From the NCBI GenBank assembly GCA_934045905.1, contig OW203762.1, positions 42,447,702 to 42,511,701 on the forward strand: a stretch of 64,000 bases of DNA. The letters run 5' to 3'. Shown piece after piece: positions 11,644 through 38,954 of the stretch. The notes beneath the pieces are model-generated. The model saw only the letters and a list, made by a program, of their open reading frames with translations. It did no database searches and was not told the origin of the DNA. Origin of the DNA: Leuctra nigra. Its lineage: Eukaryota > Arthropoda > Insecta > Plecoptera > Leuctridae. The position numbers and the translations under genes were made by a program. Each line of letters opens with the position of its first letter. Within the stretch, counting starts at the first letter, position 1.

Positions 11644-14600
11644 AGAGAAGTAGACGCGTGTCTGCTGCTATGCCAGCACCAAACACAACTACGTCGTAAC
11701 AGTGACTGTTGGGGGTCGGAGGCGCCGCGTGGCTGGAACAATTCATAGAGAAGTAGACGCGTGTCTGCTGCTATGCCAGCACCGAGCACAACTACGTCGT
11801 AACAGTGACTGTTGGGGGTCGGAGGCGCCGCGTGGCTGGAACAATTCATAGAGAAGTAGACGCGTGTCTGCTGCTATGCCAGCACCGAGCACAACTACGT
11901 CGTAACAGTGACTGTTGGGGGTCGGAGGCGCCGCGTGGCTGGAACAATTCATAGAGAAGTAGACGCGTGTCTGCTGCTATGCCAGCACCGAGCACAACTA
12001 CGTCGTAACAGTGACTGTTGGGGGTCGGAGGCGCCGCGTGGCTGGAACAATTCATAGAGAAGTAGACGCGTGTCTGCTGCTATGCCAGCACCGAGCACAA
12101 CTACGTCGTAACAGTGACTGTTGGGGGTCGGAGGCGCCGCGTGGCTGGAACAATTCATAGAGAAGTAGACGCGTGTCTGCTGCTATGCAAGCACCGAGCA
12201 CAACTACGTCGTAACAGTGACTGTTGGGGGTCGGAGGCGCCGCGTGGCTGGAACAATTCATAGAGAAGTAGACGCGTGTCTGCTGCTATGCCAGCACCGA
12301 GCACAACTACGTCGTAACAGTGACTGTTGGGGGTCGGAGGCGCCGCGTGGCTGGAACAATTCATAGAGAAGTAGACGCGTGTCTGCTGCTATGCCAGCAC
12401 CGAGCACAACTACGTCGTAACAGTGACTGTTGGGGGTCGGAGGCGCCGCGTGGCTGGAACAATTCATAGAGAAGTAGACGCGTGTCTGCTGCTATGCCAG
12501 CACCGAGCACAACTACGTCGTAACAGTGACTGTTGGGGGTCGGAGGCGCCGCGTGGCTGGAACAATTCATAGAGAAGTAGACGCGTGTCTGCTGCTATGC
12601 CAGCACCGAGCACAACTACGTCGTAACAGTGACTGTTGGGGGTCGGAGGCGCCGCGTGGCTGGAACAATTCATAGAGAAGTAGACGCGTGTCTGCTGCTA
12701 TGCCAGCACCGAGCACAACTACGTCGTAACAGTGACTGTTGGGGGTCGGAGGCGCCGCGTGGCTGGAACAATTCATAGAGAAGTAGACGCGTGTCTGCTG
12801 CTTTGCCAGCACCGAGCACAACTACGTCGTAACAGTGACTGTTGGGGGTCGGAGGCGCCGCGTGGCTGGAACAATTCATAGAGAAGTAGACGCGTGTCTG
12901 CTGCTATGCCAGCACCGAGCACAACTACGTCGTAACAGTGACTGTTGGGGGTCGGAGGCGCCGCGTGGCTGGAACAATTCATAGAGAAGTAGACGCGTGT
13001 CTGCTGCTATGCCAGCACCGAGCACAACTACGTCGTAACAGTGACTGTTGGGGGTCGGAGGCGCCGCGTGGCTGGAACAATTCATAGAGAAGTAGACGCG
13101 TGTCTGCTGCTATGCCAGCACCGAGCACAACTACGTCGTAACAGTGACTGTTGGGGGTCGGAGGCGCCGCGTGGCTGGAACAATTCATAGAGAAGTAGAC
13201 GCGTGTCTGCTGCTATGCCAGCACCGAGCACAACTACGTCGTAACAGTGACTGTTGGGGGTCGGAGGCGCCGCGTGGCTGGAACAATTCATAGAGAAGTA
13301 GACGCGTGTCTGCTGCTATGCAAGCACCGAGCACAACTACGTCGTAACAGTGACTGTTGGGGGTCGGAGGCGCCGCGTGGCTGGAACAATTCATAGAGAA
13401 GTAGACGCGTGTCTGCTGCTATGCCAGCACCGAGCACAACTACGTCGTAACAGTGACTGTTGGGGGTCGGAGGCGCCGCGTGGCTGGAACAATTCATAGA
13501 GAAGTAGACGCGTGTCTGCTGCTATGCAAGCACCGAGCACAACTACGTCGTAACAGTGACTGTTGGGGGTCGGAGGCGCCGCGTGGCTGGAACAATTCAT
13601 AGAGAAGTAGACGCGTGTCTGCTGCTATGCAAGCACTGAGCACAACTACGTCGTAACAGTGACTGTTGGGGGTCGGAGGCGCCGCGTGGCTGGAACAATT
13701 CATAGAGAAGTAGACGCGTGTCTGCTGCTATGCCAGCACCGAGCACAACTACGTCGTAACAGTGACTGTTGGGGGTCGGAGGCGCCGCGTGGCTGGAACA
13801 ATTCATAGAGAAGTAGACGCGTGTCTGCTGCTATGCCAGCACCGAGCACAACTACGTCGTAACAGTGACTGTTGGGGGTCGGAGGCGCCGCGTGGCTGGA
13901 ACAATTCATAGAGAAGTAGACGCGTGTCTGCTGCTATGCCAGCACCGAGCACAACTACGTCGTAACAGTGACTGTTGGGGGTCGGAGGCGCCGCGTTGCT
14001 GGAACAATTCATAGAGAAGTAGACGCGTGTCTGCTGCTATGCCAGCACCGAGCACAACTACGTCGTAACAGTGACTGTTGGGGGTCGGAGGCGCCGCGTG
14101 GCTGGAACAATTCATAGAGAAGTAGACGCGTGTCTGCTGCTATGCAAGCACCGAGCACAACTACGTCGTAACAGTGACTGTTGGGGGTCGGAGGCGCCGC
14201 GTGGCTGGAACAATTCATAGAGAAGTAGACGCGTGTCTGCTGCTATGCCAGCACCGAGCACAACTACGTCGTAACAGTGACTGTTGGGGGTCGGAGGCGC
14301 CGCGTGGCTGGAACAATTCATAGAGAAGTAGACGCGTGTCTGCTGCTATGCCAGCACCAAACACAACTACGTCGTAACAGTGACTGTTGGGGGTCGGAGG
14401 CGCCGCGTGGCTGGAACAATTCATAGAGAAGTAGACGCGTGTCTGCTGCTATGCCAGCACCGAGCACAACTACGTCGTAACAGTGACTGTTGGGGGTCGG
14501 AGGCGCCGCGTGGCTGGAACAATTCATAGAGAAGTAGACGCGTGTCTGCTGCTATGCCAGCACCGAGCACAACTACGTCGTAACAGTGACTGTTGGGGGT

Positions 14601-17150
14601 CGGAGGCGCCGCGTGGCTGGAACAATTCATAGAGAAGTAGACGCGTGTCTGCTGCTATGCAAGCACCGAGCACAACTACGTCGTAACAGTGACTGTTGGG
14701 GGTCGGAGGCGCCGCGTGGCTGGAACAATTCATAGAGAAGTAGACGCGTGTCTGCTGCTTTGCCAGCACCGAGCACAACTACGTCGTAACAGTGACTGTT
14801 GGGGGTCGGAGGCGCCGCGTGGCTGGAACAATTCATAGAGAAGTAGACGCGTGTCTGCTGCTATGCAAGCACCGAGCACAACTACGTCGTAACAGTGACT
14901 GTTGGGGGTCGGAGGCGCCGCGTGGCTGGAACAATTCATAGAGAAGTAGACGCGTGTCTGCTGCTATGCCAGCACCGAGCACAACTACGTCGTAACAGTG
15001 ACTGTTGGGGGTCGGAGGCGCCGCGTGGCTGGAACAATTCATAGAGAAGTAGACGCGTGTCTGCTGCTATGCCAGCACCGAGCACAACTACGTCGTAACA
15101 GTGACTGTTGGGGGTCGGAGGCGCCGCGTGGCTGGAACAATTCATAGAGAAGTAGACGCGTGTCTGCAGCTATGCCAGCACCGAGCACAACTACGTCGTA
15201 ACAGTGACTGTTGGGGGTCGGAGGCGCCGCGTGGCTGGAACAATTCATAGAGAAGTAGACGCGTGTCTGCTGCTATGCCAGCACCGAGCACAACTACGTC
15301 GTAACAGTGACTGTTGGGGGTCGGAGGCGCCGCGTGGCTGGAACAATTCATAGAGAAGTAGACGCGTGTCTGCTGCTATGCCAGCACCGAGCACAACTAC
15401 GTCGTAACAGTGACTGTTGGGGGTCGGAGGCGCCGCGTGGCTGGAACAATTCATAGAGAAGTAGACGCGTGTCTGCTGCTTTGCCAGCACCGAGCACAAC
15501 TACGTCGTAACAGTGACTGTTGGGGGTCGGAGGCGCCGCGTGGCTGGAACAATTCATAGAGAAGTAGACGCGTGTCTGCAGCTATGCCAGCACCGAGCAC
15601 AACTACGTCGTAACAGTGACTGTTGGGGGTCGGAGGCGCCGCGTGGCTGGAACAATTCATAGAGAAGTAGACGCGTGTCTGCTGCTATGCCAGCACCGAG
15701 CACAACTACGTCGTAACAGTGACTGTTGGGGGTCGGAGGCGCCGCGTGGCTGGAACAATTCATAGAGAAGTAGACGCGTGTCTGCTGCTATGCCAGCACC
15801 GAGCACAACTACGTCGTAACAGTGACTGTTGGGGGTCGGAGGCGCCGCGTGGCTGGAACAATTCATAGAGAAGTAGACGCGTGTCTGCTGCTTTGCCAGC
15901 ACCGAGCACAACTACGTCGTAACAGTGACTGTTGGGGGTCGGAGGCGCCGCGTGGCTGGAACAATTCATAGAGAAGTAGACGCGTGTCTGCTGCTATGCC
16001 AGCACCGAGCACAACTACGTCGTAACAGTGACTGTTGGGGGTCGGAGGCGCCGCGTGGCTGGAACAATTCATAGAGAAGTAGACGCGTGTCTGCTGCTAT
16101 GCCAGCACCGATCACAGCTACGTCGTAACAGTGACTGTTGGGGGCCGGAGGCGCCGCGTGGCTGGAACAATTCATAGAGAAGTAGACGCGTGTCTGCTGC
16201 TATGCCAGCACCGAGCACAACTACGTCGTAACAGTGACTGTTGGGGGTCGGAGGCGCCGCGTGGCTGGAACAATTCATAGAGAAGTAGACGCGTGTCTGC
16301 TGCTATGCAAGCACCGAGCACAACTACGTCGTAACAGTGACTGTTGGGGGTCGGAGGCGCCGCGTGGCTGGAACAATTCATAGAGAAGTAGACGCGTGTC
16401 TGCTGCTATGCCAGCACCGAGCACAACTACGTCGTAACAGTGACTGTTGGGGGTCGGAGGCGCCGCGTGGCTGGAACAATTCATAGAGAAGTAGACGCGT
16501 GTCTGCTGCTATGCCAGCACCGAGCACAACTACGTCGTAACAGTGACTGTTGGGGGTCGGAGGCGCCGCGTGGCTGGAACAATTCATAGAGAAGTAGACG
16601 CGTGTCTGCTGCTATGCCAGCACCGAGCACAACTACGTCGTAACAGTGACTGTTGGGGGTCGGAGGCGCCGCGTGGCTGGAACAATTCATAGAGAAGTAG
16701 ACGCGTGTCTGCTGCTATGCCAGCACCGAGCACAACTACGTCGTAACAGTGACTGTTGGGGGTCGGAGGCGCCGCGTGGCTGGAACAATTCATAGAGAAG
16801 TAGACGCGTGTCTGCTGCTATGCCAGCACCGAGCACAACTACGTCGTAACAGTGACTGTTGGGGGTCGGAGGCGCCGCGTGGCTGGAACAATTCATAGAG
16901 AAGTAGACGCGTGTCTGCTGCTTTGCCAGCACCGAGCACAACTACGTCGTAACAGTGACTGTTGGGGGTCGGAGGCGCCGCGTGGCTGGAACAATTCATA
17001 GAGAAGTAGACGCGTGTCTGCAGCTATGCCAGCACCGAGCACAACTACGTCGTAACAGTGACTGTTGGGGGTCGGAGGCGCCGCGTGGCTGGAACAATTC
17101 ATAGAGAAGTAGACGCGTGTCTGCTGCTATGCCAGCACCGATCACAATTA
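11580..17150 (-). repeat. 103-bp tandem array, about 54 copies, derived from PAO-2 exon 1
   Basis: A 103-bp unit repeats without interruption. Its start codon falls at 11643, 11746 and every 103 bp up to 17102, giving 54 copies plus a decayed partial copy near 17103-17145. On the minus strand a unit is 23 bp of leader, ATG, then exon 1 text up to the FAD loop GAGIA, then the next leader. Only the unit at 11643 runs on into the real exon 1 (AGLAAAKTLVE) and its donor at 11502. Copies differ at a few sites: CAAGCAC for CCAGCAC, CTTTGCC or CAGCTATG for CTATGCC, CCAAACAC for CCGAGCAC. The period is one more than a multiple of three, so each ATG opens only a chance 69-codon frame. Confidence 0.95.
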
Positions 17151-17521
17151 TAATCGTAAAGTAGGTTTCCGATGAATCGCAATTGTTTTAGTTTCGCTAT
17201 TTTACATTGGAAAACAACGAGAAATGGGTGGAGTAGAAGTAGAGCGGTCGTCGCACCTCAACTTCATCCTGCGATTGTCGGGCAAGTATATAGAGGGCAG
17301 TAAATCATTTCTGCTTTCTCAACCTTATGCTAGTGTTTATGTTGACTTTATTATTTGAGGTTTGTGGTGGTAGATTCATAGAATGGTGGTAGATAGATGG
17401 CACTATACACTACGGTCGTCAAATCGAAACTTTGTCACGTTTTTTTTTTTTATGGAAACATGGATCTCTTCCCGTACGCGATTTGAGTGCTGGGGTCGGA
17501 CGCGCGTGAATAGGCGAGCGC

Positions 17522-17615
17522 CCATAGAGATATGGGTGCTATTGTACATGGGTAAGTAGTACCATAGAGATATGGGTGCTATTGTACATGGGTAAGTAGT
17601 ACCATAGAGATAGGA
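17522..17615. repeat. 40-bp tandem repeat, 2.3 copies
   Basis: CCATAGAGATATGGGTGCTA starts at 17522 and 17562, and a partial third copy starts at 17602. Confidence 0.85.
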
Positions 17616-17671
17616 GCAGTCCACTTGAGAGTTCTTACGATCTCAAACAAGTGCGTGGCATTGTTTGGGCA

Positions 17672-17720
17672 GATCAAACAAACTATAGGAAAACGCTCTG
17701 TGTAACGCGTTTATAAGCGA
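17672..17720 (-). mobile_element. Helitron-like right-end remnant
   Basis: ACTATAGGAAAACGCTCTGT followed by GTAACGCGTTTATAAGCGAGTC matches the reverse-oriented right end seen at 7387, 24455 and 58043. Confidence 0.45.
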
Positions 17721-20023
17721 GTCGCTGATCTATGCTTGAAAGAAAACATAAATACAAGTCAATAATACTTGCTCGATAAAACAAATGTGCGAAATATTTC
17801 AAATAACTTATAAGTTTTTAAGTGAGAGTTTTTCTGATTTCGCTGAAAATTTGTATCAGATCAGAGAAAAGGCGAAACTTTAAAAGAACGGAATATTATA
17901 CAGAGCCAAAAGTTGTCTACATGAGACACTCGTTTAGCAAACCAACCCTTAAGTGATTTAAGGTGGCTCAATGATTTTTCGATGAAAACATTGGCCTCAA
18001 TAGGTAGGTACAAGTCAATACTAAAATATGGAAAGTGATTAGTTCAATTTTTGAAATTTTTCACGTTTTGTAGATATTGAATTTATTTATGTTGAAATAT
18101 TTTAGTGTTGTTTGCTATGAAAATACAATACATTTTGGCAATCAATGTTTTATCGTTGAACAATATATTTGTATTGCTCTTATGGGATCAGAAAAGTAGT
18201 ACCTATCTTTATGGCAGTACCAAATACCAATATAAGATGAATATCTTTTTAATTAAAGCTTGGTTACATTTTCTTTATGAAATTGTGTTCCTTAAACTTA
18301 AAGTCTATTCTAAATCGGCATCATTTTTGAAAAATTCTCAAAGTGGGAACATAGTTTAAAAAATGGTTGAACTTCAACTGTGATTGTGAATACATCAGAA
18401 TTTAGTTCAGGGACCCTATCTAATTTTTCGATATTATTGAAGGTAATACAATACCGATTAAAAAGAATGAAAGTTTCAAAACTTTGTAGACAAGTGCGAG
18501 AAATCATCGAGCCCCCAAGCATCAGCCTTAAATCTGAAAACGAGAAAACTTTTCCCCACTCAAATATTCATGAAATCAATAATTGGGGTGCTGGTGGAAA
18601 ACATCCCAGTCCTATGCGGGTCCGGGGCACGTGACATAGCCTCGGGAAAAAAAGAATTTTTTAATTGGATTTACTTTTTTAAAGTGTTTCTGACATCAAA
18701 TTATCCTGCAATGTCCACTTCAGAACTCGTTAGATTGTAGAAAATTAAAAATTATAACATTGTCACGCTATTATTTTTGACGTTTCCCTCAATTTCGATA
18801 GAATGTTATACAATTGCCTAGGTATATTAATTTTAAATCTTTTGTCTTATTTTAACTTACACTATAGGGGGGGCGGGAAGGGGGGGGAGGAGACACGACA
18901 CTGATGAGTCCAAGGGGTGCAGAATGTCAGGGAATCATCGCGGGAGAAAAATAATTGCATGGACTGACACGATTGTTTTCCAGATCCCCGTGTTCATGTA
19001 TTGTCATTGTACATTGAAATAGTTGATCATTTTTCAAATTTAACAATATTAAATGTTCTTCTTCTTGAATATAGGAAACAATGTTAAATTTAACATTTTT
19101 TAATTGAAGAATTCATGTTCATTGACCATATTTTAGTTTGATCAGGGAAATGGTCTGATTTGTCCAGAAGTCACAGACGGATAAAAAAAAGCAAAGGAAA
19201 TGCCACAAAGCCACAGCTTTCTTCTCTTGGAGGGCAGAATGATGTAAAAAGATATCTAAAAAATTCACTCTTTCAGTGTTAGTTGTTGATTCTGGAAGAT
19301 CGATATTTAGTAGCAATCGAATACGTTTGTTTTCAGAATTATTATTCCGGGTCAGAGGTAAAAGAAATTAGTTTGGGGACTTAATTTGGAATCAGAATTA
19401 CGATGAAGTAGAGGTTTTATCACATTTGGGAACACAGAATAAACAAACATTAACATTCGATCGGTTATGGTTCTTCTGGGATATATGTTACTTGGACCCA
19501 TTGAACCATGACTTGGACCAATGAATTTGATGCAAGGGAAGCTTGAAATTGAGTTGCCCACGTTCATATTAATATGCCTGTTACTTTATACTAGGCATTG
19601 CGCAATTTATTGTCTTTTTATATAATGATGCCATACTACGGACAAAAAAAACGTGTTCCAGTTCTCTTTGGGTTGCCCTTACTTTCCACAACAGAGCAGT
19701 TAGTGTACATATGTTGCAGCATGTCCTATCTACCTTGTTGCACGCGAAATGCCCTGGGAATAAAATCTTACCGAACCGATTCCACAGGTCATACTTTGTA
19801 CGTGGTAACGCACATTTCAGTTTTATTACAAATATTCATGTAATTTTTTGATTTCTAAAAGTCAGAAAGTGATGTTTCTATGTTTCTACTCTAATATTTA
19901 CCGAACCTCCAAAACATTTGGCGCATTTCGGTTCACAGGGACCCACCCACCCCTTGCAGGCGTTAGGCTTGAACCTGTCAAGCGATTGTGCTAGAAAATG
20001 AGTATTGCCCCGGGAAGTAAGTG

Positions 20024-21520
20024 CGCAGCGAAATTTTTGAATTTCAGGCCAGAGGTGGTGTACAAAATAAAGGGAAACAGACATGCCAAAATTAATTTTA
20101 GTTGAAAAAAGTCATATAAATATAGCCGCGCAGCGAAATTTTTGAATTTTAGACCTAGGTACCTAATTGTAGTGTTTAAAAAATACTCGTTAGTAGGAAA
20201 CAGACCAGAAAAATTAATTTTATTTAGAAAAAGTCACGAAAATAATGCCGCGCAGCGAAATTTTTGAATTTTGGCCCTCTTAGGAGAGGTTAAAAATTAT
20301 TTTAATATGTATAAAATAACGGGAAATAACGGGAATTTATTTAAGTTAGAAAATGTCATGAAAACAATGCCGCGCAGAGAAATTTTTGAATTTAGACCTT
20401 TAAGAGAGTTAGAAGTGTTAAAAATAACGAGAAACAGACCAGAAAAATTTATTTTATTTGTAAAAAGACATGAAAATAATGCCGCGCAGCGAAATTTTTG
20501 AATTTTGGCCCTCTTAGGAGAGGTTAAAAATTATTTTAATATGTATAAAATAACGGGAAAAAGACAAGAAAACATTTATTTCAGTTAGAAAATGTCATGA
20601 AAACAATGCCGCGCAGAGAAATTTTTGAATTTAGACCTGTAAGAGAGTTAGAAGTGTTAAAAATAACGAGAAACAGACCAAAAAAATTATTTTATTTGGA
20701 AAAAGACATGAAAATAATGCCGCGCAGCGAAATTTTTGAATTTTAGCCGTCTTAGGAGAGATTAAAAATTTATTTAATATGTATAAAATAACGGGAAAAG
20801 GACAAGAAAAAATTATCTCAGTTGAAAAATGTCATGAAAATAATGCCGCGCTGCTAACATTTAAGTGGTTGATTAGGACTGTATTGTCATGGCAACAACC
20901 AATTGAATGACAGAGTTTTGTACAAACTAACTGGTAACAGCTAATTGAGTCTTTAGCAAAGTATTGAAAGACCGGCCCTAAGAGAGGTTAAAAATAATTT
21001 TAGTGTGCATAAAATAACAAGAAACAGACCAGAAAAATTAATTTTATTTGGAAAAGGACATGAAAATAATGCCGCGCAAGGAAAAGTTTTAAATATTAAC
21101 CCTTAAGAGATATTAACATTATTTTGGTGTGTTTAAAATAACGGGAAACATACCATAAAGCATTAATTTTATATACAAAAATGTCATGACAATAATGCCG
21201 CGCAGAATTTTTTTTGAAGTTTAGACCTTTAAGAGCTAGGTTAAAAATAATTTTAGTGTGTATAAAATAACGGGAAACAGACCAGAAAAAAATAATTTTA
21301 TTTGGCAAATGCCATGAAAATAATGCCGCGCAGCGAAATTTTTTAATTCCAGACCCCTTTGAAGAGGTTACAAATTATTTTGGTGCATATTAAATAAAAA
21401 TCAATGTTCATTATCTTAAAATATATTGAAAGAAATGAAAAAACGTAGTCAAAAATTATTTTTTTGTGAGAAAATGTCTACCATAATAATGCCGCTCAGC
21501 GATATTTTTTAAAAGTATAA
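20024..21520. repeat. satellite-like tandem array, about 12 units of 112-128 bp
   Basis: The anchor GCCGCGCAGCGAAATTTTTG or a close variant recurs at about 20024, 20124, 20247, 20369, 20481, 20607, 20719, 20845, 21071, 21197, 21325 and 21491. Spacing alternates 112 and 126 bp in the middle, so a 238-bp dimer repeats (20369/20607/20845 and 20481/20719). Unrelated sequence interrupts it at about 20870-20970. It is not coding. Confidence 0.85.
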
Positions 21521-22397
21521 TTTGATTTTGATGTATGAATTGACGGACGTGTGAGAAATTTGCAATATAGATAAATAAGCACATGCATTTTTTAATTTCG
21601 CCCAGCAAATAGCATTTTGGTCATCAATTTAGGTGACAACGTGTTATACGTATTACAATAACTGTATCTATTTACTTTCACATGACTAAACCTCAACAGT
21701 TGGAGCAGGGAGCTGCATCATCCATCACCTGAACATTCCTAGATTGCTGGACACTCCAGTGTTTAGGGGATATAAACCTTTGTAATAAGTGCTTCTAGGC
21801 CGTATTCTTTCTGATCCAAACATCTTCATTAACATTAATTGAACGCATTTCATGTTGGTTCCTTTGCGATCCTCCAAACTACCTTCAGCACCACCACCCC
21901 GGTCAGGTACCCACCCACCCACCCCCAAAAATTCCGGCGCATTTGCGCCAAATTTACATAGGTCGGCACGCCACTGGTCGACCTAATCCCACGCCGTCCC
22001 CAAATTCGCGGGCCCCTCGGGCCGGCCTCCCCCCCCCCCCCCCCCTCGAGATGGTGATCCCCCTGAAATCGGGTCCCACCGGCCCGAAGCTTCCCTCCAT
22101 CCCCGGTCTGTCCCCATTCTGTGCTGGCTTTCCCACCAGTTTCAGACTCCCCCAGATCGGGCCCTTTAGGTCGGCCCCTCCCCATGTCCTTCCTCTTTAT
22201 TCAACATAGTTAAAAGTAACAATTAATGTGCGCAATATAACCTCGTCGTTGACGCGCCGTTAAAACATATTAATCTTAATCTTAATCCAATACCTTGCAT
22301 TTTTAAAAGATCATAGTGTAGGTACCTTATCCGTTCTTTCAGTATTTTAAAAAGGATTAAAAATAACTCAAACGATAAGACTAAACGTTAAGATATA
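21521..22397. other. intergenic region with a long poly-C tract
   Basis: No gene supported. A C-run of about 16 bases near 22030-22046 and a GC-rich stretch 21890-22190 stand out from the AT-rich surroundings; open frames there are chance products of composition. Confidence 0.5.
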
Positions 22398-22403
22398 TTT
22401 ATT
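22398..22403 (-). terminator. polyadenylation signal of PAO-1
   Basis: AATAAA on the minus strand, about 165 bases past the PAO-1 stop (22568-22570). Confidence 0.5.
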
Positions 22404-22567
22404 ATCTTTAAATGATACATTTAATAAAATAACAAGAATTATTCCATCATAATAACAGCGAATAAAGCGGGTCTAGTATTGTTTGAACTAGGCGATTAGG
22501 AATGATGGCACTGAGACCAGCATGCAGCAGGTCTTGTGGAAGCATGCAAGTCCAATCCCAAGACAGC

Positions 22568-37098
<14,531 letters not shown>

Positions 37099-38893
37099 CC
37101 TGTTTCTACAGCTGTGTTTTGTAGGTTATGAGCAAAGAGAATGGGGGGTTATGAGCACAATTTACGTACGCAGAACCGTTTCTGACCACTATTAATTAAA
37201 AGATAGCATTAAATGTCAATGCTATGTATTAATACCGACTTCAAGATGAGTAATTAATAGGTGTAATCCTGTCTAGTAGTAGGTAAGTACATATCATGTC
37301 AGATTACAAATTCCAAGGTCACACACTCTAGATTATTCTTTCTTGACAAATTAGAAGATAAAATCAAACTTGTTTCTTGATTGCGAAATAAATACTCCAA
37401 CTTCGGTACAATAGATCCTAGGATGATAGCACCCAGAAGCTATCATCCTGGTTAGATTGGAGTGATTTGATGAACATTCTGATCAGCTGATTTGCAATTT
37501 TGAATTTCGACCGGCCATTGACCAATGACGTCGCGTTGTACCTGCTGCCCGAGTAAATGCGGCAAATTCAGTTAGCAGCACTGAGGGAATTTGGGAGAAT
37601 ATGAATAAACTTATAACGCGATTGGCTGGTTATTATAAATGATTGATCTTTTAACTTAGGAGTATTTTTATCAGTACGTACGTACTCTCATTCATATACA
37701 TCTTGATGTTATTAGATGTTATTTATTAAACAGGTCTTCGCGAATGTCTGATTTTCTTTTACTCCATCATAAAATTAATTACAAAAAGACAAAAATTGTT
37801 GCTGATAAAATTTACTTCATAACAATATAAATGTTGAAAAAAATCCTTATTGAAAATTGTCTAGTACATAGAACAAACCAGGAAACACATACACAGCAAA
37901 TTGTTTGAAGAATCAATAAAATACACATAATTTTTTTTTAAATTTAAGGCAATATATTATACAGATATGTAGGATACCCACATCAAATTAAATTTTGCCA
38001 TTTAGTACATACATATGCGCAACCAATAACTTTATTATACTGAATAATTAAAATTAAATTTTTTACGAAATTAATTATAATTCTTTATCGGTAGGTGTGA
38101 ATCATAAAAAATATACTATTTTTATATTAGATTCGTTTCAACGGATTCATGGCCTCCTGACGTCAGACCGAACAAAATATTAAATTGATTTGGCAGATTG
38201 AATGCTATTTCGTTAAGTCTGACGTCACACACGATTATATGAGCACTGGCTGGAACAATATTAAAAACTGCCCCTCTGGTAGGACCAGGGATCAAGTTTG
38301 GATCAAGTTACTCTCAATACGTAGTTAGTGGATGTTAGTGAATCCTATTAGCTGTGGAATTCCCACAACTGGATGAATTGGCTGTGTATCAACTAACGAT
38401 AGACGATAGTAAGCTAATCCAAAGTTGGTCCTATCCGGCCGAAGTACCTACCTACCTAAACATAATTTATGTACGTTTACTAATAAGAGTATATAGTACA
38501 GAACAGACAGCAATACGAAAGAAAGAAGTCAGCCTGAAATAAAAAGTTTTACGAGTCTAAAAATAGGTAAGTTTAGCAATAATACCACATGATACCACAA
38601 TTTCTGATCAATGAGCTTCGATGCCAACCCTATATTTTAACTTCTGCATGAAAACTCTTCAATTTCGACCTAATATAAGTAGTTGTGTGTAAATAATATG
38701 AGTATTTTTTTGTATCTACACATTGACAGATTGATAGCTTCATGTACATATTTTACAGATTTTCACAAATTGATGTGCATATTGAGAGCTTGCTACATTT
38801 TGTATAATGTACTTTCCACTCACTATGCACAAAATGATTTATAAAAGAAAGATTTATATGATGTCGTGGACGTTTTCGGAACCATCTTGTAAT

Positions 38894-38954
38894 GACATGG
38901 CAGTGGTGACGGTTTGTCACCTCCAACGGAACAAACCGTCACCACTGCCATGTC
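38894..38954. other. perfect 24-bp-arm hairpin
   Basis: GACATGGCAGTGGTGACGGT (start of the left arm, 38894-38917) is exactly complemented at 38931-38954 around a 13-nt loop. The length is compatible with a small-RNA precursor, but no family is recognised. Confidence 0.7.

Larger units (their letters stand above)
17151..20023. other. intergenic region upstream of the PAO-2 array
   Basis: No gene is supported. It contains a short 40-bp tandem repeat, one Helitron-like end near 17680-17720, poly-G tracts around 18867-18890, and otherwise AT-rich sequence with frequent stops. Confidence 0.5.

Noticed and set aside
11447..17102. About fifty identical 69-codon minus-strand frames
   Set aside because: They arise because each repeat carries the PAO-2 start codon and the 103-bp period shifts frame; after the FAD-loop text they read nonsense across the next units.
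9483..17150. CRISPR array
   Set aside because: Repeats are contiguous with no unique spacers, and unit lengths and exon content exclude it; the host is eukaryotic.
18105..18634. 84-codon frames in the intergenic region
   Set aside because: No similarity, no splice context, AT-biased composition like non-coding flank.
21850..22209. Proline- and glycine-rich frames on both strands
   Set aside because: They are produced by the poly-C tract and local GC-rich composition.
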